From positions 1,116,001 through 1,180,000 of the forward strand of contig NZ_JAFMSX010000001.1 of assembly GCF_017916425.1 (NCBI RefSeq): a stretch of 64,000 nucleotides of DNA, written 5' to 3'. Source of the DNA: Nocardioides sp. SYSU D00065. Lineage in GTDB: Bacteria; Actinomycetota; Actinomycetes; Propionibacteriales; Nocardioidaceae. A model generated the notes under the pieces. That model did not search any database. It saw only the letters and a program-made list of their open reading frames with translations, and was not told the origin of the DNA. The position numbers and the translations under genes are program-made. Position 1 is the stretch's first letter. Every line of letters starts with the position of its first letter. Positions 43,606 to 52,758 of the stretch are shown in pieces.

Positions 43606-44439
43606 GTGGCTCGATCACGCGCGAGGAGGCTCGGCTTGGGGCTCGTGGCCGTGGTGGTGCTGGTCGGCCTCGTGCTGGCGGCCGTCTGGGGGCTGCAGCG
43701 TCAGCTGATCTACTTCCCCGACGCGAGCGACGTACCGCCTGCCGGCGAGGTGCTGCCCGGCGCTCGCGATGTCGCGCTCCACACGTCCGACGGGCTCGCG
43801 CTGGGCGCGTGGTACCTGCCCGCCGACGCGGCGAGCGACACCGGGATGGCCGTGCTGATGGCCCCCGGCAACGGCGGCAACCGCGCCGGCCGGACCGGCC
43901 TCGCCCGCCTGCTCGCCGACCGCGGGTTCAGCGTGCTGGTGATGGACTACCGCGGCTACGGCGGCAACCCCGGCAGCCCCAGCGAGGAGGGCCTGGCCGC
44001 CGACGCGGACGCTGCGGTGCAAGCGCTCGCCACCCTCGGCCACCCTCTCGACCGCACGATCTACTTCGGCGAGTCCCTCGGCACGGGCGTGGTCGCCGCG
44101 CTGCAGCAGCGCCACCGCCCGGCGGGAGTCGTGCTGCGCTCGCCGTTCACCGAGCTTGCCGACGTGGGTCGTCACCACTACCCGTGGCTGCCGGTGCGCA
44201 CCCTGCTCCGCGACCGGTTCCCCGTGCTCGACCCGCTCGCAGCGAGCGACGTACCCGTCGCCGTGGTGTACGGCGACCGCGACGGCGTCGTGCCGACCGA
44301 GCTGAGCGCCCGGGTCGCCGATGGCGTCGGCTCGCTCGCCGAACGCGTCGTCCTCTGGGGCGCGGACCACAACGACGCGGTGATGTTCGGGCCGCGGGTG
44401 GCTGACGCTGTGGTGCGGCTGGCGCGGGAGGTGGGGTGA
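43606..44439 (+). CDS. Membrane-anchored alpha/beta hydrolase
   Basis: A 277-residue protein with an N-terminal membrane helix (about 11-30) and an alpha/beta hydrolase fold. Seen: MDYRGYGGNPGS, nucleophile elbow FGESLGTG (Ser), VYGDRDGVVP (Asp region) and GADHNDAV (His). It resembles the YhdT/Bem46-like BAAT group that hydrolyses esters or amides near the membrane. GTG 43606 follows CACGAT (43594-43599) by 6 nt. The function is not known. Confidence 0.85.
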   Translation: MARSRARRLGLGLVAVVVLVGLVLAAVWGLQRQLIYFPDASDVPPAGEVLPGARDVALHTSDGLALGAWYLPADAASDTGMAVLMAPGNGGNRAGRTGLARLLADRGFSVLVMDYRGYGGNPGSPSEEGLAADADAAVQALATLGHPLDRTIYFGESLGTGVVAALQQRHRPAGVVLRSPFTELADVGRHHYPWLPVRTLLRDRFPVLDPLAASDVPVAVVYGDRDGVVPTELSARVADGVGSLAERVVLWGADHNDAVMFGPRVADAVVRLAREVG

Positions 44440-44446
44440 GCGACCG

Positions 44447-45259
44447 CTACTGACGCTGCTGGTCTATCCGCTTCTGCTTGTCCTTCTTGTTCCGCTCGTC
44501 CCTGTCGCTCGGCGCGACCGGCTGCTCCGGCTCACCCGGCACGATCACCCCGGCGAACTGTCGGCCCGCCCAGTCGGCCGCGTCCTGGAGTCCGCCACTC
44601 GCGATGGCCGCCAGCAGCGCGAGCCCGCCCACCAGCACCGCCACCGGCCGACCGCCCCGCCGCTTCGTCGTACGACGCTCCGATCGGGACACCGTCGTCC
44701 GCATGGTGCGCTGGGCGCCCGCCCGGATCGCCTCGACGCACGCGCGTACGTCGTCCGCGCCGAGCACGGGCGGGCGCGACGTCAACATCGTCGTGAGGTT
44801 GCTCGTCGAGCAGACCATGACCCCGCGGGCCCACCCAGTCATCGGCTCGTCCCGCACGAAGCACAGGACGCCCGTGCACGAGTGGGACACCGACACGATG
44901 CTCTGCAGGGTGATCGCCGCCTCCGCCGCGCCGGCGACCGCCTCCTCACGCCGGCGCCCGTTCTGGGTCAGCACCTGGTCGCGCACCTCGATCCGGCCCG
45001 ACCAGTTCTTGGCGTCGACCACGAACACGCCACCTGGGCCGACCACCACGTGGTCGAGGTTGGCTCGCTGCCGGCCGGGCCATGGGAGATCGTGCAGCGC
45101 CACCCAGCCCTCGGGCAACGCCTCGAGGGCGCGGGCGACGGCCACCTCACCCTCGGCCCCCTGCTCCCACAGCGCTGCCGATCGCTGCAGCCGCTCGGCG
45201 CGCTCACGCTGCCGCCTCGCGACGTCGTGTGCCGACCGTCCCGCCGAATCCCCCACCAT
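44447..45259 (-). CDS. NERD-domain protein with a C-terminal membrane helix
   Basis: A 270-residue protein. Residues about 38-145 form a nuclease-related (NERD) domain with QGAEGEVAVARALEAL, the core NLDHVVVGPGGVFVVDAKNWSG and IRPDQ-type strands on either side. A basic region (about 200-215) precedes a membrane helix (about 219-239) and a charged Lys/Gln tail. NERD proteins are often linked to DNA processing but bacterial functions are mostly unknown. ATG 45259 has GGAGG 8 nt upstream. Confidence 0.85.
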   Translation of the reverse strand: MVGDSAGRSAHDVARRQRERAERLQRSAALWEQGAEGEVAVARALEALPEGWVALHDLPWPGRQRANLDHVVVGPGGVFVVDAKNWSGRIEVRDQVLTQNGRRREEAVAGAAEAAITLQSIVSVSHSCTGVLCFVRDEPMTGWARGVMVCSTSNLTTMLTSRPPVLGADDVRACVEAIRAGAQRTMRTTVSRSERRTTKRRGGRPVAVLVGGLALLAAIASGGLQDAADWAGRQFAGVIVPGEPEQPVAPSDRDERNKKDKQKRIDQQRQ

Positions 45260-45342
45260 CTCGACCACCTCCGCCCACAACGGTAGACAGCCTCGGCGTT
45301 GCGCGCGCGGGCTTCGCGATGTCGGTCCGAGAGAATCCGTCG

Positions 45343-45519
45343 GTGCGCATCGGTACGTCACCCCCGCCGGTGCGGCCGACGGCCGGCGCCTCGAACCGCC
45401 CCATCGGGGTGCCGACGAGTGATGAATCGCGTCCGCCGGGAGCGTCACCGAGAACGGGTCATCTCCCCGGCGGACAGCACTTCTCACGTCCGCCGGTAGC
45501 GCGACAAGACCGGTCGTGA
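45343..45519 (+). CDS. Possible 58-residue Pro/Arg-rich ORF, first of a coupled chain
   Basis: It opens with GTG 6 nt after GAGAAT (45331-45336) and ends in a TGA that overlaps the next GTG as GTGA. The product is low-complexity (Pro, Arg, Ser, Gly), so it may be a leader peptide or simply an open frame in GC-rich DNA. A 10-bp hairpin (45431-45475) is inside it. No homology recognised. Confidence 0.3.
   Translation: MRIGTSPPPVRPTAGASNRPIGVPTSDESRPPGASPRTGHLPGGQHFSRPPVARQDRS
45431..45496. other. Hairpin with a third copy of its arm
   Basis: GTCCGCCGGG (45431-45440) pairs perfectly with CCCGGCGGAC (45466-45475), loop 25 nt, and GTCCGCCGG recurs at 45488-45496. The third copy could compete with the first arm for pairing, so alternative structures ahead of the membrane-protein gene are possible. 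Confidence 0.4.
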
Positions 45520-45605
45520 CGGTGGTGTTTGAGAACATCCTCGGGACCGGCGGGGCTGTTCCCACCCGCGAGGACGTGACCGACTTGTTGGAGGACGCCC
45601 TGTGA
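45516..45605 (+). CDS. Possible 29-residue ORF coupled to the next gene
   Basis: GTG overlaps the upstream ORF stop (GTGA) and its own TGA overlaps the start of the next gene (GTGA). The peptide has ENILGTGGAVPTREDV and an acidic C-terminus (LLEDAL). There is no ribosome site of its own, so translation would be coupled. It might be a leader for the membrane-protein gene. Confidence 0.4.
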   Translation: MTVVFENILGTGGAVPTREDVTDLLEDAL

Positions 45606-46489
45606 CAACCGGCCATGACCGCCCCTCGGGCGCCCGCAACATCGAGATCGGTCGACGAGTCGTCGGCTGGATCGGTGAGGTCGGGTTCAAGGCCTATGGC
45701 GCCGCCGCGGCAGCGAGCGTGGCGCTCAGCGATGCGGAGACAGTGGGCGGCAAGGGCCGCGACGCGGTCGCCGCGGTGTCCAACCTGACGGACAGGTACC
45801 GCGCCGCCAAGTACGTCGCCGACCACCGCCAGGAGATCCAGGGCGCCCTCGAGCATCTGCGCGACCACACCCCGCCTCAGGCGGAGCTCCAGGCGAGTGT
45901 CGACCGGAGCGTCGAGACGCTCCGTGACATCGAGCGGGTGTCCGGCGAGGTCGGGGCGGCGAGGGAGACCGTGGGCGACCTGGGGATCACCAACATCCCG
46001 GAGACGGCCCGCGAGCTGGTCGACCACCTGGACGCTGCGTGGGCCGCGATACCCGATACCGGCTCCCTGCGGGACCTGGCCGCGGCGGCCGAGCAGGCAA
46101 GCCCGTACGTCGAGCACGTGCGGGAGCTGGTTCCTGTCTACTACGGCGGCCTGTTCGCCGCCTCCGACAACTTCGCCGGGGACGAGGTCGCCGGCACGGT
46201 CTTCGTCATGGCGGCGGCATTCATCGTCGCCTTTGCCCTTGGTCAGCTCGTCGGCTTCTGGGGCAGGAGGGGCCGGCCAGGACTGATCGCAGGCACGCTG
46301 CAGCGCTGGGGTGCGCGGAGATACCGGGACTGGTACTCCCGCGACCCGGAGCGGAGGCTGGGCCGACCCCTCTACGCCGCAGCCGTGGAGGGCCTCCGAC
46401 GCGACCTGGTGGTCGACCTGCGCGACACACTCGACCCGGAGGCCCTCAGGCAGGTCGAGCAGTACCTCGAGGAACGGGGCGGGGCCTGA
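45602..46489 (+). CDS. Membrane protein of unknown function
   Basis: A 295-residue protein. A long helical region (about 40-165) with RDHTPPQAELQA and LDAAWAAIPDTGSLRDLAAAA precedes one clear membrane helix (about 198-220, VFVMAAAFIVAFALGQLVG). A basic tail with RRYRDWYSRDPERR and a C-terminal helix follows. It is not a recognised family. GTG 45602 overlaps a preceding short ORF by GTGA. It is cotranscribed with nothing obvious downstream. Confidence 0.72.
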   Translation: MTTGHDRPSGARNIEIGRRVVGWIGEVGFKAYGAAAAASVALSDAETVGGKGRDAVAAVSNLTDRYRAAKYVADHRQEIQGALEHLRDHTPPQAELQASVDRSVETLRDIERVSGEVGAARETVGDLGITNIPETARELVDHLDAAWAAIPDTGSLRDLAAAAEQASPYVEHVRELVPVYYGGLFAASDNFAGDEVAGTVFVMAAAFIVAFALGQLVGFWGRRGRPGLIAGTLQRWGARRYRDWYSRDPERRLGRPLYAAAVEGLRRDLVVDLRDTLDPEALRQVEQYLEERGGA

Positions 46490-46598
46490 CCGGCGTGGCC
46501 CGCAAGGGTCATTTCGGCCGTCGCCGCGACCGCCTGCCCGCGGCCCCACTGCGCAGCGAATGCGCGTGCGCGTCCGCGACTCCGCCATGATGCGCGGC

Positions 46599-47249
46599 GT
46601 GCGCATCGGAACCTGGAACCTCGCCGGCCGCTGGTCGGCGGCCCATCGGGCACTGCTGCTGGACGCGGACTGCGACGTGTGGCTGCTGACCGAGGTGAAC
46701 GAGCAAACCAGCCTGCCCGGCTACGCGCTGCACCTGTCCCAGTCCCTCGCGGCTCGGCGCCGACGCTGGGCAGGCGTCGCGAGCCGGGTGCCGATGGCGT
46801 CGAGTCCGGATCCGCACCACGCCAGCGCCCAGGCCCGCATCGGCGCGACGACGTACGTCAGCTCGGTCCTGCCATGGCGCAGCGCCCGGTCCGGTCCGGT
46901 GTGGGTCGGCGATCGGCACGCCGACAGGACGTCGAACGCCGTCGACGACCTGCTGCTGCGGCTGCGGCCAGCCGGCTCGCTGGTGTGGGGCGGCGACTGG
47001 AACCACGCCCTGTCCGGGCGCGAGTACGCCGGCTCCGCAGGTGGCCGCGCGGCCATCACCCGGGCGCTGGGCGAGCTCGACCTCGCAGTCCCGACCGCCG
47101 AGCTGCCGCACGCGATCGACGGCCTGCTCAGCATCGACCACATCGCCGTACCTGCCGGCACCGCCGCTTCGGCAAGGCGCGTGTCGGCGGAGCACCACGG
47201 GAAGCGGCTCTCCGACCACGACGCGTACGTGGTCGAGACCGACCTCTGA
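46599..47249 (+). CDS. Endonuclease/exonuclease/phosphatase family protein
   Basis: A 216-residue EEP-superfamily protein. The family motifs appear in order: GTWNLAGRW (Asn), LLTEVN (Glu, metal), a GDWNHAL core (Asp/Asn), IDHIAV and a terminal SDHDAYVVE (catalytic His). It would cleave a phosphodiester or phosphate ester; substrate not known. GTG 46599 is chosen because CATGAT (46586-46591) lies 7 nt before it. ATG 46587 and 46560 are in-frame alternatives. Confidence 0.82.
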   Translation: MRIGTWNLAGRWSAAHRALLLDADCDVWLLTEVNEQTSLPGYALHLSQSLAARRRRWAGVASRVPMASSPDPHHASAQARIGATTYVSSVLPWRSARSGPVWVGDRHADRTSNAVDDLLLRLRPAGSLVWGGDWNHALSGREYAGSAGGRAAITRALGELDLAVPTAELPHAIDGLLSIDHIAVPAGTAASARRVSAEHHGKRLSDHDAYVVETDL

Positions 47250-47443
47250 GGCCGCCGGCCTCTTGTAGCAGCCGCCTCAGCCGGGGCGGAGCCGCGCCGG
47301 GCCACGTCGTCGAGGCATCTCCCCCATCGGAGCGCGAGGATCAACCCGCTCTGCCGTGAGCGATTCGAGGGCCCATCGGGCTCTGGGGGCGCCCTCCGTG
47401 CTTGGCTCAGCTGCAGGACACACCGAGACGCGTGCGCGCGCGG

Positions 47444-48712
47444 TCAGATGCGCTTCTCGCAGTTCCGAAGCTTCTCGCCCTGGCACACGTCGCGCCCGGC
47501 CCACCCACCGCTCACGTTGTCCTTGCCCGGGCCGCCGATGAGGCGGTCGTTGCTGACGTAGCTCCCGGCGAGGCTGTCGTTGCCCGAGCCGCCGTACATC
47601 GTGGATCGATACGTCGCGCACCGCGGCGTGGCCCACGAGCCGAGGCCCTTGTACTTGGAGTCGACGTAGAGCTCGTCCCGGCCCTTCTTGCCCTTGATCG
47701 TCGTCCGGCACGCGATGACGCCGATCTCGTTCGCGCGGTTGGTGCCGACGACGTCGGCGCGCTTCGCGGTCACGATGAGGTCATCGAAGCCGCGCACGCG
47801 GATCGAGTCCGTGACACCATCCTCGGTGGCCGTCACCCGGGAACGGCTCGGGTCGGCGCGCACCCGGTCGTGGCTGCCGAGCTCGAGCAGCAGCTGGTTG
47901 CGCCCGCCGTCGCCCTTGATCCGCGTCGCTTTCCCGCCCAGGCTGTTCGACTCGTAGGAGTCCTTGCCGCCGCCGAGCGCGATGTCGCGGTCATACGTCA
48001 TCGGCGCGTCGACCTTCAGGTGCTCGGTGCCGCCGGTGCCGCGGAACGTGAACCGTCCGTTCGCGGCTGATGTGGTGAAGACCAACCGGTCGAACTGGCC
48101 TGTCCAGGTGAGCATCGTGTCGGCGCCGGTCACGGTGCCGCTGGCGTCCATGGTGACGTCGCCGTTGGCGGATCGAACGCCCAGGATGCCGTCCGTACCC
48201 ACGGACACCGCGCCCGGGGCGGTCTGGATGCCGCTCCAACTGACTTCGCCGGACGCGAGGTCGATGATGTCGGCGTTCGACTGGCCAGCCATGCCGGACC
48301 TGACGAGGCTGTGACCGCTGGACCGGATGACGTCGGCCTCGGTGTCGGTGCTGTCGGGGGCGACCACGTTGTCGGGGCCAACGATGGTGCCCGCGTAGAT
48401 CACGTGCGATCCGCCGTTGGAGGCGGTGAACGTGTCGGCCCCCGCGCCGAGGATGGCGAAGACGGGGTTGTAGCCGACGCCGTCCTCGCTGGTCGCGCAC
48501 ACGAGGTCATCCCCGCCGAGCGCGTCGACACGCGTCGCGCCGTTCGTGACGATGACGTCCGCGCCCTCCGTTCCCGTGATCTGGCTCCCGGGCGTCCCGA
48601 CGATGGTCGCCGACTGTCCCTGACATGTCTCGGCCGCCGCGGTGGCCGTGCTGATCGGCGCGAGCAGGGCCGCGCCGAGGAGCGCGGCGGCAGTCAGGCT
48701 GGTGTTCCTCAT
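47444..48712 (-). CDS. Secreted RTX-like calcium-binding repeat protein
   Basis: A 422-residue exported protein with a signal peptide (about 1-27) and then beta-rich repeats. Incomplete GGxGxD-type nonapeptides occur throughout, including LGGDDLVCA, LGGGKDSY, YGGSGNDSLAG and IGGPGKDNVSG near the C-terminus, which ends CQGEKLRNCEKRI with paired Cys. RTX repeats fold as calcium-dependent beta-rolls. No RTX toxin domain or type I secretion gene is present, so it is probably a Sec-exported surface protein. A GGGGGA ribosome site precedes ATG 48712. Confidence 0.85.
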   Translation of the reverse strand: MRNTSLTAAALLGAALLAPISTATAAAETCQGQSATIVGTPGSQITGTEGADVIVTNGATRVDALGGDDLVCATSEDGVGYNPVFAILGAGADTFTASNGGSHVIYAGTIVGPDNVVAPDSTDTEADVIRSSGHSLVRSGMAGQSNADIIDLASGEVSWSGIQTAPGAVSVGTDGILGVRSANGDVTMDASGTVTGADTMLTWTGQFDRLVFTTSAANGRFTFRGTGGTEHLKVDAPMTYDRDIALGGGKDSYESNSLGGKATRIKGDGGRNQLLLELGSHDRVRADPSRSRVTATEDGVTDSIRVRGFDDLIVTAKRADVVGTNRANEIGVIACRTTIKGKKGRDELYVDSKYKGLGSWATPRCATYRSTMYGGSGNDSLAGSYVSNDRLIGGPGKDNVSGGWAGRDVCQGEKLRNCEKRI

Positions 48713-48895
48713 GATTCCCCCTGATCGTGCACGAACCCTTGTGACTGGGCAACAACCTGAAAGGTTGTCACGACTCCTGCTGCCCACCGCCGAGCCGGAG
48801 GGAGCGGCAGCTGACGTCGTCGTCGGCTCGGGAGGCTGGCCGGGGGCGCGTGAGCGCGGTGGCACAGGGACGGCTCAATCGTTCAAGCGTTCACG

Positions 48896-49591
48896 TCACA
48901 TGATGATGACGCGGTCCCTGACGCTGTCGAAGGCGCTGAGCTCAAGGCCTGCGAAGTTCACCAGGTCCTCGGGGTGCTCGAACCTGCTCAGCTGATGACG
49001 TGCCTCAACAAGCTTCGCAGCCTGGTCGGCGGTCAATCCGAGCGACTCCCGCAGGACCTCGACGGGAGCACTGTTGACATCAACCAGTCCTCCGTCGTCG
49101 TACTGCCGCGGCAGGTCCGGACGACCGATTCGCAGGTCGCGCGCCATCGCGGGGTCGCGGCTCGCGATGGCACGCGCCTCCTCCCGCTTGAGTCGCGCAC
49201 CCTGGACGCTCGCCACAGCGCTCGAGTTGGGGTCGTACGGCGCTGGCACTGGACGCGCCACCGGCACGTAGCTCCCCTTGGGCGGCCACGGGACCCTCGG
49301 CCCCATCACCAGGGCATACACGACAGCGCCGATCCATGCAGCGAAGTACAGCGCCAAGCCGACATCGGAGAGCAAGCTGTCGGACTCGTCCGTGCCAACG
49401 AGCATGAAGCCGAGCAGCCATGTCCCCGCCAACCCCACAGCCCACGTCCATGCCTGTCGCGCCCTCGCCTTGGCTGCTATGACGATCGGCGGCACCGCGG
49501 ACAACAGACCCATCGAGAAGACGGGGAGCATCCACAGCCACTTGGGTGGTCGGCTGATGTAGTGGCTAGCGGGCGGGCTCGGCAGCTGCAT
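48896..49591 (-). CDS. Membrane protein with ComEA-like helix-hairpin-helix tail
   Basis: A 231-residue protein. The N-terminal half has about three membrane helices (about 15-40, 45-65, 75-95), then a linker. The C-terminal third is a helix-hairpin-helix (VDVNSAPVEVLRESLGL and FEHPEDLVNFAGL), as in ComEA or T2SS-K-like DNA-binding domains. The HHH would lie on one side of the membrane and bind DNA or protein. ATG 49591 was chosen because TACCAT (49599-49604) lies 7 nt upstream. GTG 49597 is the alternative. Confidence 0.78.
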   Translation of the reverse strand: MQLPSPPASHYISRPPKWLWMLPVFSMGLLSAVPPIVIAAKARARQAWTWAVGLAGTWLLGFMLVGTDESDSLLSDVGLALYFAAWIGAVVYALVMGPRVPWPPKGSYVPVARPVPAPYDPNSSAVASVQGARLKREEARAIASRDPAMARDLRIGRPDLPRQYDDGGLVDVNSAPVEVLRESLGLTADQAAKLVEARHQLSRFEHPEDLVNFAGLELSAFDSVRDRVIIM

Positions 49592-49704
49592 GCGCACGAT
49601 GGTAGGTCTCGCTGAGACCAGTCGCTCCAGAATGTCGGTGAACCCGAGAGGCTGTGCTCAGCACCGCAGACCGTAGCTCGATCGGCTTGGTGTCGCGAAG
49701 GAAC

Positions 49705-49745
49705 GCGTCGAGGGCGGACCGCACCACGCGGCCCGCCCTCGACGC
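49705..49745 (-). terminator. Hairpin after nrdJ
   Basis: A perfect 13-bp stem (GCGTCGAGGGCGG with its complement) and a 15-nt loop, 10 nt past the nrdJ stop. No T-run follows. Confidence 0.75.
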
Positions 49746-49754
49746 ATTCACTGA

Positions 49755-52667
49755 TCAGCTGCAGCCGCTGGTGCTCCCGCAGCCCTCGCACACGTAGCAG
49801 GACCCAGCCGGGCGCATCTTCGTCCCGCAGGTCATGCAGAGCGGGGAGTCAACGGCGGTGCCGGTGAGCTTCTCGAACAGCTCGGCGGTGGTGTGCGCCG
49901 TACCGGTGGACACCTGAGCCGGGACCTCGCGGGCCTCGTTGCCGTGGGTGTCCTTGGTCTCGACCTCCTCGGCCTCGACGACGTCCGTGGAGGACGACGC
50001 GGACGAGGACGCCGGCTCGACGAGCTCGGCGGCCGAGCCGGTCTCCTCGACCAGCGGCTCGTACGAGCCGGTCTCGAGGTGGCGCTGGCGCTCCTCGGCG
50101 GAGTAGATGCCGAGCATCGAGCGCTCCTCGAAGGACAGGTAGTCCAGGGCGAGGCGGCGGAAGATGTAGTCCATGATCGACTGCGACATCCGCACGTCCG
50201 GGTCGTCGGTGAGGCCGGCGGGCTCGAAGCGGAGGTTGGTGAACTTCGAGACGTAGGTCTCCAGCGGGACGCCGTACTGCAGGCCGACCGACACCGCGAT
50301 CGAGAAGGCGTCCATCACGCCGGCCAGGGTCGAGCCCTGCTTGCCGAGCTTGAGGAACACCTCGCCGAGGGTTCCGTCGTCGTGGGCGCCGGAGGTCATG
50401 TAGCCCTCGGCACCGCCGACGGTGAACGACGTGGTGCGCGCGGTGCGCGACTTCGGCAGGCGCTTGCGGACCGGGGCGTAGACGACCTTCTCGACGACCT
50501 TGGTCTCGACCTCGGCTGCGGAGTCGGCCGCCGCCTTGTCGGCGGCGTCCTTCTTGGCCTTGCCGCCACCGTCGGCCAGGGGCTGGCCGACCTTGCAGTT
50601 GTCGCGGTAGACGGCGGTGGCCTTGAGGCCGAGCTTCCAGGACTGCATGTAGACGTCCTCGATCTCCTCGACCGTGGCCGTCTCGGGCAGGTTGACCGTC
50701 TTGGAGATCGCGCCGGACAGGAACGGCTGCGCCGCCGCCATCATCCGCACGTGACCCATCGGCTTGAGCGAGCGGGCGCCCATCGCGGTGTCGAAGACCT
50801 CGTAGTGCTCGGTCTTGAGGCCCGGCGCGTCGACGACGTGACCGTGCTCGGCGATGTAGGCGACGATCGCCTCGATCTGCTCCTGCTGGTAGCCGAGCTT
50901 CTTCAGCGCCCGCGGGATCGTCTGGTTGACGATCTGCATGGAGCCGCCGCCGACGAGCTTCTTGAACTTCACCAGGGAGAAGTCGGGCTCGATGCCGGTG
51001 GTGTCGCAGTCCATCATGAAGCCGATGGTGCCGGTGGGCGCGAGCACGGAGGCCTGCGCGTTGCGGAACCCGTTCTTCTCGCCCAGCTTGATGACGTCGG
51101 CCCACGCCTTGGTGGCCAGCTTGTGCACGCGGCCGTCCTCGGTGTGCAGCACGCGCACGACGTCGTTGGCCGCCTGGTGCTTGCGCATCACGCGCTTGTG
51201 GGCGTCGGCGTTGCGGGCGTAGCCGGCGTAGGGGCCGACGATGCCGGCGAGCTCGGCGCTGCGCTTGTACGACGTACCGGTCATCAGCGACGTGATGGCC
51301 GCGGCCATCGACCGGCCGCCCTCGGAGTCGTAGCCGAGGCCCATCGCCATGAGCAGGGCGCCGAGGTTGGCGTAGCCGATGCCGAGCTGGCGGTAGTCGC
51401 GGGTGGTCTGGCCGATCGGCTCGGTCGGGAAGTCCGCGAAGCAGATGGAGATGTCCATCGCGGTGATGATGAACTCGACGGCCTTGGCGAACAGCTCCGC
51501 GTCGAAGGTGTCGTCGTCCTTGAGGAACTTCAGCAGGTTGAGGCTGGCGAGGTTGCACGAGGAGTTGTCGAGCGACATGTACTCCGAGCACGGGTTGGAC
51601 GCGGTGATGCGGCCGGTCTCCGGGTTGGTGTGCCAGTCGTTGATCGTGTCGTCGTACTGCAGGCCCGGGTCGGCGCACTCCCACGCGGCCTGGCTGATCT
51701 TGCGGAACAGGTCGCGGGCGTCGACGGTCTCGATGACCTCGCCGGTGCCGCGCGCCCGCAGGCCGAACTCGGTGCCGTCCTCGACCGCGCGCATGAACTC
51801 GTCGCTGACGCGGACGGAGTTGTTGGCGTTCTGGTACTGCACGGAGGTGATGTCGGCGCCGCCGAGGTCCATGTCGAAGCCGGCGTCACGCAGCGCGCGG
51901 ATCTTGTCCTCCTCGCGCGCCTTCGTCATCACGAACTCCTCGATGTCGGGGTGGTCGACGTCGAGGACGACCATCTTGGCCGCACGGCGCGTCGCGCCGC
52001 CCGACTTGATGGTGCCCGCGGACGCGTCGGCGCCGCGCATGAAGGAGACCGGACCCGACGCCGTACCGCCGCTGGAGAGCAGCTCCTTGGACGAGCGGAT
52101 GCGGGAGAGGTTGAGGCCGGCGCCGGAGCCGCCCTTGAAGATGAAGCCCTCCTCCTTGTACCAGTTGAGGATCGAGTCCATCGAGTCGTCGACGCTCAGG
52201 ATGAAGCAGGCGCTGACCTGCTGCGGCGAGGGCGTGCCGACGTTGAACCACACCGGGGAGTTGAAGGAGAAGTACTGGTTGACCAGCAGCCAGGTCAGCT
52301 CGTGCTCGAAGACCTCGGCGTCGGCGTCCGTGGCGAAGTAGCCGTGCTCGATGCCGGCCTTGGTGTACGTCTTGACGACCCGGTCGATGAGCTGCTTGAG
52401 GCTCCACTCGCGGGCGTCGGTGCCGACCGCGCCGCGGAAGTACTTGGTCGTGACGATCGTCGAGGCGTTGACCGACCAGAAGTCGGGGAACTCCACGCCG
52501 CGCTGCTCGAAGACGGTCTCGCCGGTCTTCCAGTTCTGCTGGACGACGTCGCGACGCTCCCACGTGATGGCGTCGTAGGGGTGGGTGCCCTCGGTGCTGA
52601 AGATGCGCTCCAGCTTGAGGCCCTTGCCCCGTGCAGCGCCCCTGCGGGTGCTCACCGTCTCGGTCAT
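49755..52667 (-). CDS. nrdJ: Vitamin B12-dependent ribonucleotide reductase (class II)
   Basis: A 970-residue adenosylcobalamin-dependent reductase that makes deoxyribonucleotides with or without oxygen. The catalytic Cys motif NPCSEY is near residue 368, SPVWFNVG is near 150, and PTGTIGFMMDCDT belongs to the active-site barrel. The C-terminus has a zinc-type Cys cluster (CMTCGTKM and CYVCEGCG), and a charged linker precedes it. ATG 52667 follows AGGAGA by 5 nt. Length is normal for actinobacterial NrdJ. It lies directly after nrdR but has hairpins between. Confidence 0.96.
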   Translation of the reverse strand: MTETVSTRRGAARGKGLKLERIFSTEGTHPYDAITWERRDVVQQNWKTGETVFEQRGVEFPDFWSVNASTIVTTKYFRGAVGTDAREWSLKQLIDRVVKTYTKAGIEHGYFATDADAEVFEHELTWLLVNQYFSFNSPVWFNVGTPSPQQVSACFILSVDDSMDSILNWYKEEGFIFKGGSGAGLNLSRIRSSKELLSSGGTASGPVSFMRGADASAGTIKSGGATRRAAKMVVLDVDHPDIEEFVMTKAREEDKIRALRDAGFDMDLGGADITSVQYQNANNSVRVSDEFMRAVEDGTEFGLRARGTGEVIETVDARDLFRKISQAAWECADPGLQYDDTINDWHTNPETGRITASNPCSEYMSLDNSSCNLASLNLLKFLKDDDTFDAELFAKAVEFIITAMDISICFADFPTEPIGQTTRDYRQLGIGYANLGALLMAMGLGYDSEGGRSMAAAITSLMTGTSYKRSAELAGIVGPYAGYARNADAHKRVMRKHQAANDVVRVLHTEDGRVHKLATKAWADVIKLGEKNGFRNAQASVLAPTGTIGFMMDCDTTGIEPDFSLVKFKKLVGGGSMQIVNQTIPRALKKLGYQQEQIEAIVAYIAEHGHVVDAPGLKTEHYEVFDTAMGARSLKPMGHVRMMAAAQPFLSGAISKTVNLPETATVEEIEDVYMQSWKLGLKATAVYRDNCKVGQPLADGGGKAKKDAADKAAADSAAEVETKVVEKVVYAPVRKRLPKSRTARTTSFTVGGAEGYMTSGAHDDGTLGEVFLKLGKQGSTLAGVMDAFSIAVSVGLQYGVPLETYVSKFTNLRFEPAGLTDDPDVRMSQSIMDYIFRRLALDYLSFEERSMLGIYSAEERQRHLETGSYEPLVEETGSAAELVEPASSSASSSTDVVEAEEVETKDTHGNEAREVPAQVSTGTAHTTAELFEKLTGTAVDSPLCMTCGTKMRPAGSCYVCEGCGSTSGCS

Positions 52668-52687
52668 GCGCTCTCCTGTGTGTGAAT

Positions 52688-52705
52688 TGCGGACGGTCGT
52701 CCGCA
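52688..52705 (-). promoter_or_regulatory. 18-bp palindrome in the nrdJ leader
   Basis: TGCGGACG-GT-CGTCCGCA, perfect arms of 8, ending 21 nt before the nrdJ start codon. It may form a leader hairpin or an operator. Confidence 0.45.
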
Positions 52706-52715
52706 CGGTTGGTGA

Positions 52716-52749
52716 GCCCGGCAGGCAGCTTCCCCACTACCTGCCGGGC
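52716..52749 (-). terminator. Hairpin between nrdR and nrdJ
   Basis: A perfect 10-bp stem (GCCCGGCAGG with CCTGCCGGGC) and a 14-nt loop, 10 nt after the nrdR stop. It would partly separate nrdJ expression from nrdR. Confidence 0.55.
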
Positions 52750-52758
52750 CGTCTGTGG

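Noticed and set aside
45343..45519. 58-residue Pro/Arg-rich frame as a definite gene
   Set aside because: Listed only as possible: low-complexity composition and no recognised family. The overlap with the next GTG and the -10 are suggestive but not enough.
49893..52685. Long plus-strand open frame opposite nrdJ
   Set aside because: The minus strand encodes a complete B12-dependent reductase with catalytic motifs. The antisense frame has no recognisable domain and starts inside the reductase tail.
52668..52758. Cobalamin riboswitch in front of nrdJ
   Set aside because: Only two short simple hairpins fit in the 91-bp gap. There is no room or B12-box-like sequence, and an NrdR box is present instead.
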